This document shows, piece by piece, positions 39,345 to 47,954 of a stretch of DNA of 64,000 nt; position 1 is the stretch's first letter; each line of letters opens with the position of its first letter. The notes under the pieces are model-generated. The model did not search any database. It saw nothing but the letters and a program-made list of their open reading frames with translations, and was not told where the DNA came from. A program made the translations under genes and the position numbers. The stretch lies in NCBI RefSeq assembly GCF_000717335.1, contig NZ_JNYZ01000042.1:22069-86068 (forward strand), read 5' to 3'. Source of the DNA: Amycolatopsis jejuensis (GTDB taxonomy: Bacteria > Actinomycetota > Actinomycetes > Mycobacteriales > Pseudonocardiaceae).

Positions 39345-40793
39345 TCAGCCCCCCAGCACCGGCGGCGTGATCTTCTCCCCGTTGGGCCCCCGCTCGGGCC
39401 GCACCTCGAAGACCTCATCAGGGTCGATCTGCGTCGGAATCTTGTTCTTGTGCTCTTTGTCCTCTTCCTTCTTCTTGCCCGCTCCGGTTCCCGCCACCCC
39501 GGGCGCCCCAGGCTTACCGGCTTTCCCGGCATTGGCGGCCGCGGTAGCACCACGTTCAAGCCGCTCGCCCGCACCCTTGCCACTGCTGTTGCCCTCGCCC
39601 GGCTTCGGCGTCCCCCCGGTTACCCGGCTGCCCGCGTTGCCGCCGACACCACGCCCGCCGTTGCCCCCGGACCCGGACCGCCCACGGACGGTGTCCTCTC
39701 CGGCCCCGCCGACCCCGGCACCCGCCCCCAATGCCATCGCCTCGGGGGAAATCCGGCCGAACCCACTGGGCGTCGGCGCACGATAGCCACCCCCCGCGGC
39801 GGGATTGTTGAACGACCCAGCACCGGTGCTGACCCCCGGCGTGTAACTGCTCCCTCCACCAGCAGGCGGATACCCCCCACCCGTGGCTGCACTCCCGCTG
39901 CCGAGCTGCCCAGGAGCCCCGGAAAAGTTCCCGGCACTCCCACCAGGCCCCCCGACCGCCCCGCTCTGCCCACCGGGCGCACTGATCGGCTGAGCACTGC
40001 TGACGTGAGTACCGCTGTCCGACCCCCCAAGCTGCGGCGGCGGTGAATAGGCCGGTTGGGTGGTAGCGGTGCCGTGGTAAGTGTTGTCGAGCCCCTGTAA
40101 AACCTGAACCGCCTGCTGATGCGCAGCGTCGGCCTGCTCCTGCTTCGCCGCAATGCCATTCATGGTAAGCGCACCCTGAAAGGGATTGCCCGCGCTGATC
40201 TGCGAAGTAGCCCGATCCATCTCGGCCTTCTGATCAAACCCGGTAGGCTCGGGCATGTTCTTCTGCGCATAATCCGCAGCAGCCGCCTGCTGGGAATAGC
40301 GGTTGGAACTGAGCTGCGCCGCACTGGCAGTTTGCGCCGTGTACGCCGCAGTCTGCTGGAAAAACCCATGCGCCTGCTCCGCAGCGTCCCCTTGCCACGA
40401 AATCCCGGAGGATTTGGTAGCGGAATCGATGGCATTCGACAGGTCGGCCAGCCAGTTGCCGAGCTTGTTCGCAACCCGCCCTTTGGCATCGATATCGCGA
40501 GGATCCATGTCGGTATGGACCATGTTGTAGAGATCCTGATGCTGATGGGACGCATAGTTGGCGTCCGGGCTGGGCGCGTCCCCCCGAAGGGACTGCCCCT
40601 GGACCAACTGCTCGCCTTGGGTGACCGAATAGTCAGCCGCGGCGTGCTGAGACCGCTGGTCGACACCATCGCGGACATTCCGCTGATCCTCGACCCCAAA
40701 CCGCCCAGGGGTGGCCTTCTTGGTGAGATCGGTATGCGTCTGACCGTAGTAGTCGCCCTCGTACTGACGATTCTCCGCGCGCTTCCCGCTCAC
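39345..40793 (-). CDS. PPE/WXG100-like type VII secretion substrate
   Basis: A 482-residue protein, GTG 40793. Residues 90-215 form a helical PPE/WXG-like region with the WxG motif in SSGISWQGDAAEQAHGFF and long Ala/Gln-rich helices (TAQTASAAQLSSNRYSQQAA). The second half is disordered: Gly/Pro/Ser-rich repeats, then a charged end (KKKEEDKEHKNKIP) closing with DPDEVFEVRPERGPNGEKIT. No signal peptide. This suggests export through a type VII (ESX) system with the EspG-like chaperone at 43593-44393. It overlaps the preceding gene by four bases. ESX core genes are absent from the window. Confidence 0.75.
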   Translation of the reverse strand: MSGKRAENRQYEGDYYGQTHTDLTKKATPGRFGVEDQRNVRDGVDQRSQHAAADYSVTQGEQLVQGQSLRGDAPSPDANYASHQHQDLYNMVHTDMDPRDIDAKGRVANKLGNWLADLSNAIDSATKSSGISWQGDAAEQAHGFFQQTAAYTAQTASAAQLSSNRYSQQAAAADYAQKNMPEPTGFDQKAEMDRATSQISAGNPFQGALTMNGIAAKQEQADAAHQQAVQVLQGLDNTYHGTATTQPAYSPPPQLGGSDSGTHVSSAQPISAPGGQSGAVGGPGGSAGNFSGAPGQLGSGSAATGGGYPPAGGGSSYTPGVSTGAGSFNNPAAGGGYRAPTPSGFGRISPEAMALGAGAGVGGAGEDTVRGRSGSGGNGGRGVGGNAGSRVTGGTPKPGEGNSSGKGAGERLERGATAAANAGKAGKPGAPGVAGTGAGKKKEEDKEHKNKIPTQIDPDEVFEVRPERGPNGEKITPPVLGG

Positions 40794-41263
40794 TCCCCAC
40801 TCCCAAATCCTTTGGCGAACGTCTGAGTGTGCGTGTCTTCAGTTTCGCGGTAATTCTTCCGCGCGATTTCGAGTGCTTCCTTGACCTGCTCGAAACTCGT
40901 CTTGAGTAGATTGAGGTTCGGAGTCAACGAATCAGGTCCACCGGCTGCCACGCTGACGTTGAAGTCAGCGACGCGTTTCGCGTAGTCGCTCGAGCCCATC
41001 TTTGCACGCGTGCCAAGGTAGAATAGATCTGAGTTCGAATCGCTATGGTTCTTGATGAACTCGTCACACACGGCGAGGTATGCACGAAAGCCTTCCTCGT
41101 TGATCGCGAATCCACCGTTTTGGGCGAGCTTCTTGAGCCGTTGTGCGCCTTGATTGAGCTTCTGCGCACCCGCGTCGTCGAACGGGTTCACGATTCCCGA
41201 CAGGAAGTCTTGCCCGGCGCTGCCGGCTGTGGCCTGTTGCTTGCCGAACCCGACGTCGCTCAT
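40790..41263 (-). CDS. Hypothetical 157-residue protein with YxxxE tail, probable type VII partner
   Basis: ATG 41263 (MSDVGFGKQQATAGSAGQDF) is preferred because GGGAGG lies eight bases upstream; ATG 41269 is too close to it and ATG 41302 has none. A TAAACT -10-like box overlaps 41302. The protein is mostly helical, without signal peptide; near the C-terminus NYRETEDTHTQTFAKGF contains YRETE, fitting the YxxxD/E secretion signal of type VII substrates. It directly precedes the PPE-like gene (four-base overlap), like PE/PPE or WXG100 pairs. The base composition is less GC-rich than its surroundings. No family recognised. Confidence 0.7.
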   Translation of the reverse strand: MSDVGFGKQQATAGSAGQDFLSGIVNPFDDAGAQKLNQGAQRLKKLAQNGGFAINEEGFRAYLAVCDEFIKNHSDSNSDLFYLGTRAKMGSSDYAKRVADFNVSVAAGGPDSLTPNLNLLKTSFEQVKEALEIARKNYRETEDTHTQTFAKGFGSGE

Positions 41264-41360
41264 CGTCATCCCCTCCCTGCGGGTACGCTCCGTGTTCGCC
41301 ATCTAGTTTACGGGTAACCGAACGCGGTGTCAGCGGTTAGCCGAAACTTGCCCGGAGTGC

Positions 41361-41900
41361 CTAGCGTGCAGGCGGCAAGAGCGGTTCGACGACTCCTGCC
41401 AGGTTTTTCGCGGCTTCACAGGCTTGATCGGTGCTGCCGGTCGTGAGGAAGGCCGTGACGATCGCGCGTGATCGCGGCAGGATCTCCATCCGAACACCAC
41501 ATGTAGCCTGCGTGCCATTCAAGTTTCGCTCGAGAATCGCGCGTCGTTTGTTCACGTGACCCATCGCCGTTTGGCTGACGTCCTGGATATTTTCCTCGAT
41601 CGTCTGGCCGTCTTGCAGGAGCAAGCCGTAGGTGCCTGTTCCGCCCTTCACGCTCGTGCATACGTGTTCAGGGTCCGCCGGGCTTGGCGCTGCCGCAGGA
41701 AAGCCCTGCCCGGTCAGCGCCTTGTCGAGAGTCGCGCAGGAGCTCATCCCGGCCAAAGGAGTGTCGGCTTGCGCAGACGAGCTGGCCGGAGCGCTGGCTG
41801 AAGGCGCGGGCTTCGGAGCCCCGTCGACGGCGCTGTCGCAGGCGGTGAGCGCGCAGGCGAGCGTGGCGAGACAGGCGAGGGTCACTGAGCGGCGTGTCAC
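41361..41900 (-). CDS. DUF3558 lipoprotein (copy 1)
   Basis: A 179-residue lipoprotein: MTRRSVTLACLATLACALTA followed by the lipobox Cys. GTG 41900 has no ribosome binding site but a TAGTGT -10 box seven bases upstream, consistent with a leaderless transcript. After a Ser/Ala/Pro linker the DUF3558 domain has four conserved cysteines, probably two disulfides: MSSCATLDKALTGQGF, DPEHVCTSVKGG, ATCGVRMEILPRSRAIV and STDQACEAAKNLAG. DUF3558 proteins are abundant in Pseudonocardiales beside type VII secretion and EspG genes; their function is unknown. Confidence 0.83.
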   Translation of the reverse strand: MTRRSVTLACLATLACALTACDSAVDGAPKPAPSASAPASSSAQADTPLAGMSSCATLDKALTGQGFPAAAPSPADPEHVCTSVKGGTGTYGLLLQDGQTIEENIQDVSQTAMGHVNKRRAILERNLNGTQATCGVRMEILPRSRAIVTAFLTTGSTDQACEAAKNLAGVVEPLLPPAR

Positions 41901-41974
41901 AGCCTGCACACTACGGGTGAGCCGACCAGCTTGGGGACGGCATCGCATAAATGCCACACCCTCACAAGCGGCGC

Positions 41975-42571
41975 TCAGGTTCCCCGCGGCAGAAGCGTCT
42001 CCACCGCCTCCGCCACCCGCCTCGTGAAGTTGCACGCAGCATCAGTGGTGCCGGTGGACAGACTTCCGGACACGATCGCGCGGGACTTCGGCTTTACTTC
42101 CATCCGGACGGCGCATCCGCCGGTGGATCCCAGGAGCCCGCGTTCCAGGATCGCGGCTCGGCCGTGCACGTCGCCGGTCCTTGTGACACTTGGGTCGGTG
42201 ATGTCTTGTCCCATCGATTGCCCGTCCTGGAGTACCAGGGTCGCGCCGCCGAAGCGGGGTTTGTCGGTGGAACAGCCGTGCTCAGGGTCTGCGGTTGAGG
42301 GCGTTGCCGGTGGGAAGTCCTGTCCGGCCAGTGCCTTGTCCAAGGTCGCGCACGGGCTGATTTCCGCCAGCGGGGCTGTGGAGCCGGGGCGGTCCGGCAC
42401 CGGGGTGGCGTGACCGCGGGTGGAGCCATCGCAGGCAGAGAGGACACCTACAAGCGTGACCACAGTCAACGCAGTACGGAAGATGGGTGCTCGACCGGTC
42501 CTGTCAAGTTCTTCGCTGCTTTGTGTGCCGCGGACGTCGACTGTGCGCTGTCCAGCTGGAGGTCGGTACAT
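41975..42571 (-). CDS. DUF3558 lipoprotein (copy 2)
   Basis: About 198 residues; ATG 42571 lies eight bases after the stop of copy 3, with a weak ribosome binding site. The signal segment IFRTALTVVTLVGVLSAC has lipobox LSAC but the N-terminal part is unusually long (about 46 residues before the Cys). The domain keeps the four cysteines (SPCATLDKALAGQDFP, EHGCSTDK, GGCAVRMEVKPKSRAIV, TDAACNFTRRVAEAVETLLP). It differs from copies 1, 3 and 4 in the central loop (GATLVLQDGQSMGQDITDPS). Confidence 0.78.
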   Translation of the reverse strand: MYRPPAGQRTVDVRGTQSSEELDRTGRAPIFRTALTVVTLVGVLSACDGSTRGHATPVPDRPGSTAPLAEISPCATLDKALAGQDFPPATPSTADPEHGCSTDKPRFGGATLVLQDGQSMGQDITDPSVTRTGDVHGRAAILERGLLGSTGGCAVRMEVKPKSRAIVSGSLSTGTTDAACNFTRRVAEAVETLLPRGT

Positions 42572-42579
42572 AGCCGTGG

Positions 42580-43092
42580 TCAGCCAGTTTTCGGCAGGAG
42601 TAGTTCGACCGACTCGGCGAGGCGTCGCACGGCGTCGCATGCTTGTTCGGTGGTGCCGGTCGCAAGGGCGACAACGGCGATCGCGCGGGACCGCGGCGGT
42701 ACTTCCATCCGGACTGCGCAGCCCAGCTCTGTTCCGTTCAGGTTGCGTTCGAGGATCGCCCGCCGCTCGCGCACGTGGCCGGTTTCAGTCCGGTCCGGGT
42801 GGTCGATGTTTTCCTCGATCGTTTGGCCGTCTTGGAGTGTCAAGCCATAGGTTCCGACGTTGTGTTTCAGAGTCGAGCAGGCATGTTCCGGATCAGCCGT
42901 GCTCAGCGATGCGGCCGGAAAACCTTGCCCTGTCAGGGCTTTGTCGAGAGTCAAGCACGCACTCATTCCGACCAGCGGGGCGGCTTCTGGCGTCGTCGCC
43001 GAGGGTGCCGCGGTCCCCTCGATCGGGCTGGTGCAGGCGGAGACAAGGGCAACGAAGGTGGTCATCGTGCACACGGCAAGGCGGCCGGACAT
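42580..43092 (-). CDS. DUF3558 lipoprotein (copy 3)
   Basis: A 170-residue lipoprotein: MSGRLAVCTMTTFVALVSAC gives lipobox VSAC. ATG 43092 directly abuts the stop of copy 4 (no spacer), so the two are coupled. Conserved blocks: MSACLTLDKALTGQGFPAAS, DPEHACSTLKHNVGTYGLTL, GCAVRMEVPPRSRAIAVVAL and TTEQACDAVRRLAESVELLL. The block GLTLQDGQTIEENI with ILERNLNGTELGC is very close to copies 1 and 4. Confidence 0.85.
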   Translation of the reverse strand: MSGRLAVCTMTTFVALVSACTSPIEGTAAPSATTPEAAPLVGMSACLTLDKALTGQGFPAASLSTADPEHACSTLKHNVGTYGLTLQDGQTIEENIDHPDRTETGHVRERRAILERNLNGTELGCAVRMEVPPRSRAIAVVALATGTTEQACDAVRRLAESVELLLPKTG

Positions 43093-43596
43093 TCAGCCTC
43101 CTTCCGGTAGGAGACGTTCGATCCGGCCAGCCAGGTCCTTCGCGGACTCACACGCCTGGTCCGTACTGCCGGTTGAGAGCCAGCTGGTGGCGATCGCTCG
43201 CGACCGTGGCGGAACCTCCATCCGGACTGCGCACGCCGACTTGGCACCCACCAGGTTGCGTTCGAGAATCGCCCTCCGGTTGTGGACGTGACCAGTCGCG
43301 GTCCGGTTCGGGTCGTCGATGTTTTCCTCGATCGTCTCGCCGTCCTGGAGGACCAGGCCGTTCGTGCCGATCCCCGCTTTCAAGCTCAGGCAGGCGTGTT
43401 CCGGGTCCGCAGTGGCGGGCGCCGCCGGAGAAAACCCCTGCCCGGCCAACGCCTTGTCCAACGTCACGCAAGAGCTCATCCGCGCCAACGGTGCCGTGAC
43501 AGGCGGACCAAGAACAGCCACCGCGACCCCATCGACCCGGCTGCTGCATCCGGTCAAAGCCACCAAAGCCACCAAAGCACCGAAAGCACCTCTCAA
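43093..43596 (-). CDS. DUF3558 lipoprotein (copy 4)
   Basis: A 167-residue lipoprotein starting TTG 43596, which overlaps the TGA of the EspG-like gene (TTGA) and has GGAAGGGG four bases upstream. LRGAFGALVALVALTGC gives signal peptide and lipobox. Domain blocks: MSSCVTLDKALAGQGFSPAA, DPEHACLSLKAGIGTNGLVL, ACAVRMEVPPRSRAIATSWL and STDQACESAKDLAGRIERLL. It heads the lipoprotein series and is translationally tied to the EspG-like chaperone gene. Confidence 0.83.
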   Translation of the reverse strand: MRGAFGALVALVALTGCSSRVDGVAVAVLGPPVTAPLARMSSCVTLDKALAGQGFSPAAPATADPEHACLSLKAGIGTNGLVLQDGETIEENIDDPNRTATGHVHNRRAILERNLVGAKSACAVRMEVPPRSRAIATSWLSTGSTDQACESAKDLAGRIERLLPEGG

Positions 43597-44393
43597 CGGA
43601 CCCCTTCCTCGATCGTCTCCAGCAGCCACTTCCGCAAATGCGAACCCCCGGACGGAGTGAAGTGCAGCCGAAACCCGCCATCCGCCAAACGCTCCGAAAA
43701 CGTGAGATACCGCCCCCCGTCCGTGTCCACGAAAGTCGCCGTCGAGATGGCTCGCAGGGTGCCGTGGCGGGCGCGTAGTGAGAGTTCCACCGTGCCGTGC
43801 CGGTGCAACGGCCAGCGGGAGTACGCGGCCAGCGCGTCGCGGTCGCGGCGGGACGGGAGGGGGGCCTCCGACGAGAAGTCGCGGTCGGTGAAATCGGAAC
43901 CCGAACCCGAATCCGAACTAAAACGAGGGGCCGCCTGCGTGATCGCCACCGCGGGCACCGGCAGCGCCTGGTACTCCGGGAACATGCTCAGCAGCAGTTC
44001 CACCAGCCGTTCCGGGCGGACGCGGCGGAAGCGGAGCCCGTCGTCCACCTGCTCGGAGAACACGCCGAGCCCCTCGCCGATACACGCTCGGTACAGCACC
44101 GTTCCGGACGGCAATTCCGCCGCGCGCACGATGATCAGCACGTCCGGCCGGGTCCAGGTGCGCAGCGTGGCCACGACGTCCGGGTCGAGTTTCTCGCCGT
44201 CGGCCAGGCCTCGGGCGCGCAGGGCGGACCATGCTTCGTCGGACAGGCGCTCGTGTTCCGTCATCGTGCGGCCGGCGCTGCGGATCTCGAACGGATGCCA
44301 CGACGCGGGCAGCCCGCTGCGCCGCACGGCCACGTCGGTCTCGATCAAGCCAAGGGAGAATTCCTCCGGCAACGTCCTCGTCCCCTCGTGCAC
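43593..44393 (-). CDS. EspG family ESX secretion-associated chaperone
   Basis: A 266-residue soluble protein with the EspG look: LPEEFSLGLIETDVAVRRSG at the N-terminus, EHERLSDEAWSALRARGLAD, a central beta region with LIIVRAAELPSGTVLYRACI, and the C-terminal GTLRAISTATFVDTDGGRYL followed by FTPSGGSHLRKWLLETIEEG. EspG proteins bind PE/PPE substrates in the cytosol and keep them ready for type VII export. GTG 44393 is used; TTG 44366, which has GAGGGGACGAGG before it, is an alternative. It opens the leftward block that ends with the PPE-like gene and is divergent from the acyl-CoA synthetase gene. Confidence 0.78.
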   Translation of the reverse strand: MHEGTRTLPEEFSLGLIETDVAVRRSGLPASWHPFEIRSAGRTMTEHERLSDEAWSALRARGLADGEKLDPDVVATLRTWTRPDVLIIVRAAELPSGTVLYRACIGEGLGVFSEQVDDGLRFRRVRPERLVELLLSMFPEYQALPVPAVAITQAAPRFSSDSGSGSDFTDRDFSSEAPLPSRRDRDALAAYSRWPLHRHGTVELSLRARHGTLRAISTATFVDTDGGRYLTFSERLADGGFRLHFTPSGGSHLRKWLLETIEEGVR

Positions 44394-44541
44394 GAAAACA
44401 ACCCGGTACCGAGCGTAGCGGAACGCCTACCATGATCAGCCGGTCGTGCAAGCCCGCGCACCCCACATCGTGGGTGGTGGAGGTGCGCGAGCGCGCGCCT
44501 AGACTCGGCCATGTCGACGAAGACCGCCACGGGAGGCACCC

Positions 44542-46200
44542 ATGCCTGACGCGCCCGCACTGCCCAGTTACGCCTCCGGGATCTCCGAAGTTCCCCTGCT
44601 CGGCGACACCATCGGGGACAATTTCGACCGTACGGTGGCCACGTTCGGTGACCGTGATGCGCTCGTCGACCACGCTGCCGGGACCCGGTGGACCTACCGC
44701 GAGCTCGCCGCCGAGGTCGACACCGTCGCGCACGGGCTCATCGCTTCCGGCATCGGCAAGGGCGACCGCGTCGGCATCTGGTCGCCCAACCGGGCCGAGT
44801 GGACGTTCCTGCAGTACGCGACGGCCAAAATCGGCGCGATCCTGGTCAACATCAACCCGGCTTATCGCTCACACGAGCTGCAGTACGTGCTCAACCAGGC
44901 CGGCATCCGCATGCTCGTGGCCGCGGACAAGTTCAAGACGTCCGACTACGCCGCCATGATCGATGAGGTCCGGCCGAACACTCCCGGCGTCGAGTTCGTC
45001 GTGCTGCTCGGCACCGATTCCTGGACGGACCTGATGGAGTCCGGCCGCGGCGGCGACCCGGCGTTGCTCGCCAAGCTGCAGGCCGGTTTGTCCGCCGACG
45101 ACCCGATCAACATCCAGTACACGTCCGGTACCACCGGATTCCCCAAGGGCGCCACGCTCAGTCACCACAACATCCTCAACAACGGCTACTTCGTCGGCGA
45201 GCTGTGCAACTACTCGGAGGCGGACCGGGTCTGCATTCCGGTGCCCTTCTACCACTGTTTCGGCATGGTGATGGGCAACCTCGCGTGCACCAGTCACGGA
45301 TCGTGCATGGTGATCCCGGCCCCGGCGTTCGACCCGAAAGCGACGCTCGACGCGGTCTCGGCGGAACGCTGCACGTCGCTCTACGGCGTCCCGACCATGT
45401 TCATCGCCGAGCTCAACGACCCGGACTTCGAGACGTACGACCTGACCAGCCTGCGCACCGGGATCATGGCCGGTTCGCCGTGCCCGGTCGAGGTGATGAA
45501 GCAGGTCATCGACCGGATGGGGATGACGGAGGTGTCCATCTGCTACGGCATGACCGAGACGTCGCCGGTGTCCACGCAGACCCGCGCCGACGATTCGGTG
45601 GAACGTCGAGTGTCCACTGTGGGCAGGGTCGGGCCGCATCTGGAGTCCAAAGTGGTCGATCCGGAAACCGGGTTGACCGTCCCGCGCGGCACTCCTGGCG
45701 AACTGTGCACCCGCGGGTATTCGGTGATGCTCGGTTATTGGGAGGAACCGGAAAAGACCACCGAGGCCATCGATTCCGCGCGCTGGATGCACACCGGCGA
45801 CCTCGCGGTGATGGACGACGACGGTTATCTCAACATCACCGGCCGGATCAAGGACATGGTGATCCGCGGCGGCGAGAACGTTTACCCGCGCGAGATCGAG
45901 GAATTCCTCTACACGCACCCGGATGTCCTTGACGCACAGGTGATCGGCGTGCCGGACGTCAAGTACGGCGAAGAACTGATGGCCTGGATCCGGATGCGCG
46001 AGGGCGCCGAGCCGCTCACGGCGGAAACGGTTCGCGAGTTCTGCCAAGGGAAACTGGCGCATTACAAGATTCCGCGGTACATCCACGTCGTCGAGGAATT
46101 CCCGATGACGGTCACCGGAAAGGTGCGGAAGGTCGAAATGCGTCAGCAATCCGTGACCTTGCTGGGGCTGGAAAAGGCGGCCTCCGAGAAACACGCCTGA
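44542..46200 (+). CDS. Acyl-CoA synthetase (AMP-forming), FadD type
   Basis: A 552-residue adenylate-forming enzyme that activates a fatty or other carboxylic acid to its CoA thioester. ATG 44542 follows GGGAGG; a TAGACT -10-like box lies at 44500-44505. Motifs: P-loop [19 protein letters not shown] (A3), [12 protein letters not shown] (A5), [20 protein letters not shown] (A7), [20 protein letters not shown] (A8) and the C-terminal catalytic Lys in [14 protein letters not shown] (A10). This is a medium/long-chain acyl-CoA ligase type. Substrate not determined. A stem-loop follows directly. Confidence 0.92.
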   Translation: MPDAPALPSYASGISEVPLLGDTIGDNFDRTVATFGDRDALVDHAAGTRWTYRELAAEVDTVAHGLIASGIGKGDRVGIWSPNRAEWTFLQYATAKIGAILVNINPAYRSHELQYVLNQAGIRMLVAADKFKTSDYAAMIDEVRPNTPGVEFVVLLGTDSWTDLMESGRGGDPALLAKLQAGLSADDPINIQYTSGTTGFPKGATLSHHNILNNGYFVGELCNYSEADRVCIPVPFYHCFGMVMGNLACTSHGSCMVIPAPAFDPKATLDAVSAERCTSLYGVPTMFIAELNDPDFETYDLTSLRTGIMAGSPCPVEVMKQVIDRMGMTEVSICYGMTETSPVSTQTRADDSVERRVSTVGRVGPHLESKVVDPETGLTVPRGTPGELCTRGYSVMLGYWEEPEKTTEAIDSARWMHTGDLAVMDDDGYLNITGRIKDMVIRGGENVYPREIEEFLYTHPDVLDAQVIGVPDVKYGEELMAWIRMREGAEPLTAETVREFCQGKLAHYKIPRYIHVVEEFPMTVTGKVRKVEMRQQSVTLLGLEKAASEKHA

Positions 46201-46208
46201 CCACCGCG

Positions 46209-46233
46209 GCGGCCGTCCACTTCGGACGGCCGC
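46209..46233. terminator. Stem-loop between acyl-CoA synthetase and R2lox genes
   Basis: GCGGCCGTCC, loop ACTTC, GGACGGCCGC: a perfect 10-bp stem placed nine bases after the acyl-CoA synthetase stop and eight bases before the stop of the leftward oxidase gene, so it can serve both. Confidence 0.75.
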
Positions 46234-46240
46234 TGCCGGG

Positions 46241-47212
46241 TCAGGACGTCGCTGCCGCAGCAGCTTCGGCGATTGCCTTCTCGTCTTCCTCGCCGAACGT
46301 GTCTTCCAGTTGCTCCGGCGAGTAGTCCACGTCGATCTGCTCGACCGGGGTGCCGCGCGCCGATTCGATGGCACCCAGCCGGCGCTGGGCGCGGTCTGCC
46401 GCGTACTGCAGCAATTCCTGCGGGTCGTTGTCGAAGGGGACTTCCTCGAATTGGTCCTGTACCCACTGGATCATGCCAAGGGCGTGCGGCAGCAGTTCGC
46501 CCATCCGTTGTTGTACCGCGTCCCAAAGGGAATCATCCGCGGCGACGTGGCGGCGGCAGGTGAAAGTACCCCACGCCATGTGACGGCGTTCGTCGTCGCC
46601 GATGTGGCGTACCAGATCCTGCATTCCCGGCAGGATTTGATTTTTGGTGCAGATCAGCTGCCAGGAATAGTAGCCGGTGAGGGCAAGGCTGCCCTCGATC
46701 ACGTGGTTGTACGTCACGCTCGCGCGGATTTGGTTGAGTGGGCTGGGGTCGTCTTCCAGTGCACGCAGCGACTGGGGCAGCTCCTCGTAGAAAAGCTTGC
46801 GGTAGTGCGGGTTTTCCGCGACGTAGGAGTGCAGATCGGCGTGCAGCCCGACGGCGTCCATCCAGCGCCGGAAGACCTCGACGTGTTTGGCTTCCTCGAA
46901 ACAGAATTGCGTCAGGTACATTTCGTCGCCGAAGCGGCCGGTGGCCGACATCGCGCGCATGAACGGCTGGATGTCCTCGGTGACCGCTTCTTCACCGGCG
47001 ATGAACTGCGCTACGAGATAAGTGGTGGAGCGCTGTTGTTCCGACGTCAGGCTTTCCCAGCCTTCGCGTTCCCGGCTGAAATCCAGGTCGGCCGGATTCC
47101 AGAACTTGTTGTTGCCCTTGACGAACAGGCGCAACGGGAACGAATCCCAGTTGAGCCCGCCTTTGCGCAGAGACGAGAATCCGCTGCGCAGCTCGGGAAG
47201 CGTCTCGGTCAT
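46241..47212 (-). CDS. R2-like ligand-binding oxidase (R2lox, Mn/Fe)
   Basis: A 323-residue ferritin-like protein. It lines up with M. tuberculosis R2lox (Rv0233) with an offset of six residues: metal ligands Glu74, Glu107, His110 (FCFEEAKH), Glu173 (YNHVIEG), Glu208 and His211 (DDERRH). The Val77 and Tyr168 positions that form the unusual ether cross-link are both present (GEEAVTED and TYNHV). R2lox binds a long-chain ligand and carries a heterodinuclear Mn/Fe site; the physiological reaction is unknown. It is often misannotated as ribonucleotide reductase beta subunit. The start overlaps the tetR stop by four bases. Confidence 0.93.
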   Translation of the reverse strand: MTETLPELRSGFSSLRKGGLNWDSFPLRLFVKGNNKFWNPADLDFSREREGWESLTSEQQRSTTYLVAQFIAGEEAVTEDIQPFMRAMSATGRFGDEMYLTQFCFEEAKHVEVFRRWMDAVGLHADLHSYVAENPHYRKLFYEELPQSLRALEDDPSPLNQIRASVTYNHVIEGSLALTGYYSWQLICTKNQILPGMQDLVRHIGDDERRHMAWGTFTCRRHVAADDSLWDAVQQRMGELLPHALGMIQWVQDQFEEVPFDNDPQELLQYAADRAQRRLGAIESARGTPVEQIDVDYSPEQLEDTFGEEDEKAIAEAAAAATS

Positions 47213-47856
47213 GGCCGGCCCTTTCGGTTCACTGTGTGGTTGGCAGCGTGTCGACTGTGTCCACTGTGTCCACTGTGGATGAATTGTGCGACGGCGGGCG
47301 TGAGGACGGCGAGGATCGCGTCGGCGGCTTCGGGTGCGGAATGCGTGGGCAGCACCAGGTGGCTGAGCGAGAGCCGGACCACCGTTTCCGCAAGCAGGGC
47401 AGCGGATTCCGGGGTGAGCCGCGGCTCGAGCGCGAGGTACTGCTGCGCGGCGAGGTCGGCGGCCGCGGTGAGGATCGGCTCGCCCCGCGACGTCAGCAGG
47501 GGAAGCAGGTCCTCGCCGGCTTCGGTGCCGAGCGCCGCCGCGATCAGCCGGTTCTCGCGGGCGTGCTCGATCGTGTAGACGACCGCGCCGTGGATGCCCG
47601 TGAGCAGGCTTTCGGCGTCTTCGAAGCGGCAGCGGATGCCGTCGAGGAACACCGCCGCCGTACGCAGTGCGACGGCCTGCGTGAGCGCCGCCTTGCTGCC
47701 GAACTCGTTGTAAACGGTTTGCCTGCTGACCCCGGCGCGCGCGGCGACGTCAGCCATTCGCAGGCCCTGGCGGCCGCGGTCAGGGAGCAGGTCCGCGGCC
47801 GCGTCGAGCAGCGTCTCGCGGAGCGTTGCCTTGGTTCGCTCGGTGAAGCTGGTCAC
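47209..47856 (-). CDS. TetR family repressor of the R2lox operon
   Basis: A 215-residue TetR-type regulator: [40 protein letters not shown] and [20 protein letters not shown] make the DNA-binding domain. GTG 47856 starts nine bases from a 25-bp palindrome (47866-47890), so the operator overlaps its own promoter. The pair TetR-R2lox is known from mycobacteria (Rv0232-Rv0233). The C-terminus has a short His/Ser/Gly repeat ([13 protein letters not shown]) encoded by repeated CCACTGTGT units. Confidence 0.9.
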   Translation of the reverse strand: MTSFTERTKATLRETLLDAAADLLPDRGRQGLRMADVAARAGVSRQTVYNEFGSKAALTQAVALRTAAVFLDGIRCRFEDAESLLTGIHGAVVYTIEHARENRLIAAALGTEAGEDLLPLLTSRGEPILTAAADLAAQQYLALEPRLTPESAALLAETVVRLSLSHLVLPTHSAPEAADAILAVLTPAVAQFIHSGHSGHSRHAANHTVNRKGRP

Positions 47857-47865
47857 AGTGCCAGC

Positions 47866-47890
47866 TTGACACAGGATCAATCTGTGTCAA
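47866..47890. promoter_or_regulatory. TetR-type operator palindrome
   Basis: TTGACACAG, seven bases (GATCAAT), CTGTGTCAA: a perfect 9-bp dyad of 25 bp centred 22 bases upstream of the tetR start. TTGACA within it could also serve as a -35 element. Size, symmetry and position fit autoregulation by the adjacent TetR protein and thereby control of R2lox. Confidence 0.75.
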
Positions 47891-47954
47891 GAACCTTTAC
47901 CTGACGGGTTCTGCTGTACAGCGGTGCCGGGAATTGTCGGTGGGGACGGTTACC

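Noticed and set aside
46241..47212. Ribonucleotide reductase beta subunit
   Set aside because: The Val/Tyr cross-link positions, the metal-ligand spacing and the TetR partner fit R2lox; no reductase alpha subunit gene is nearby.
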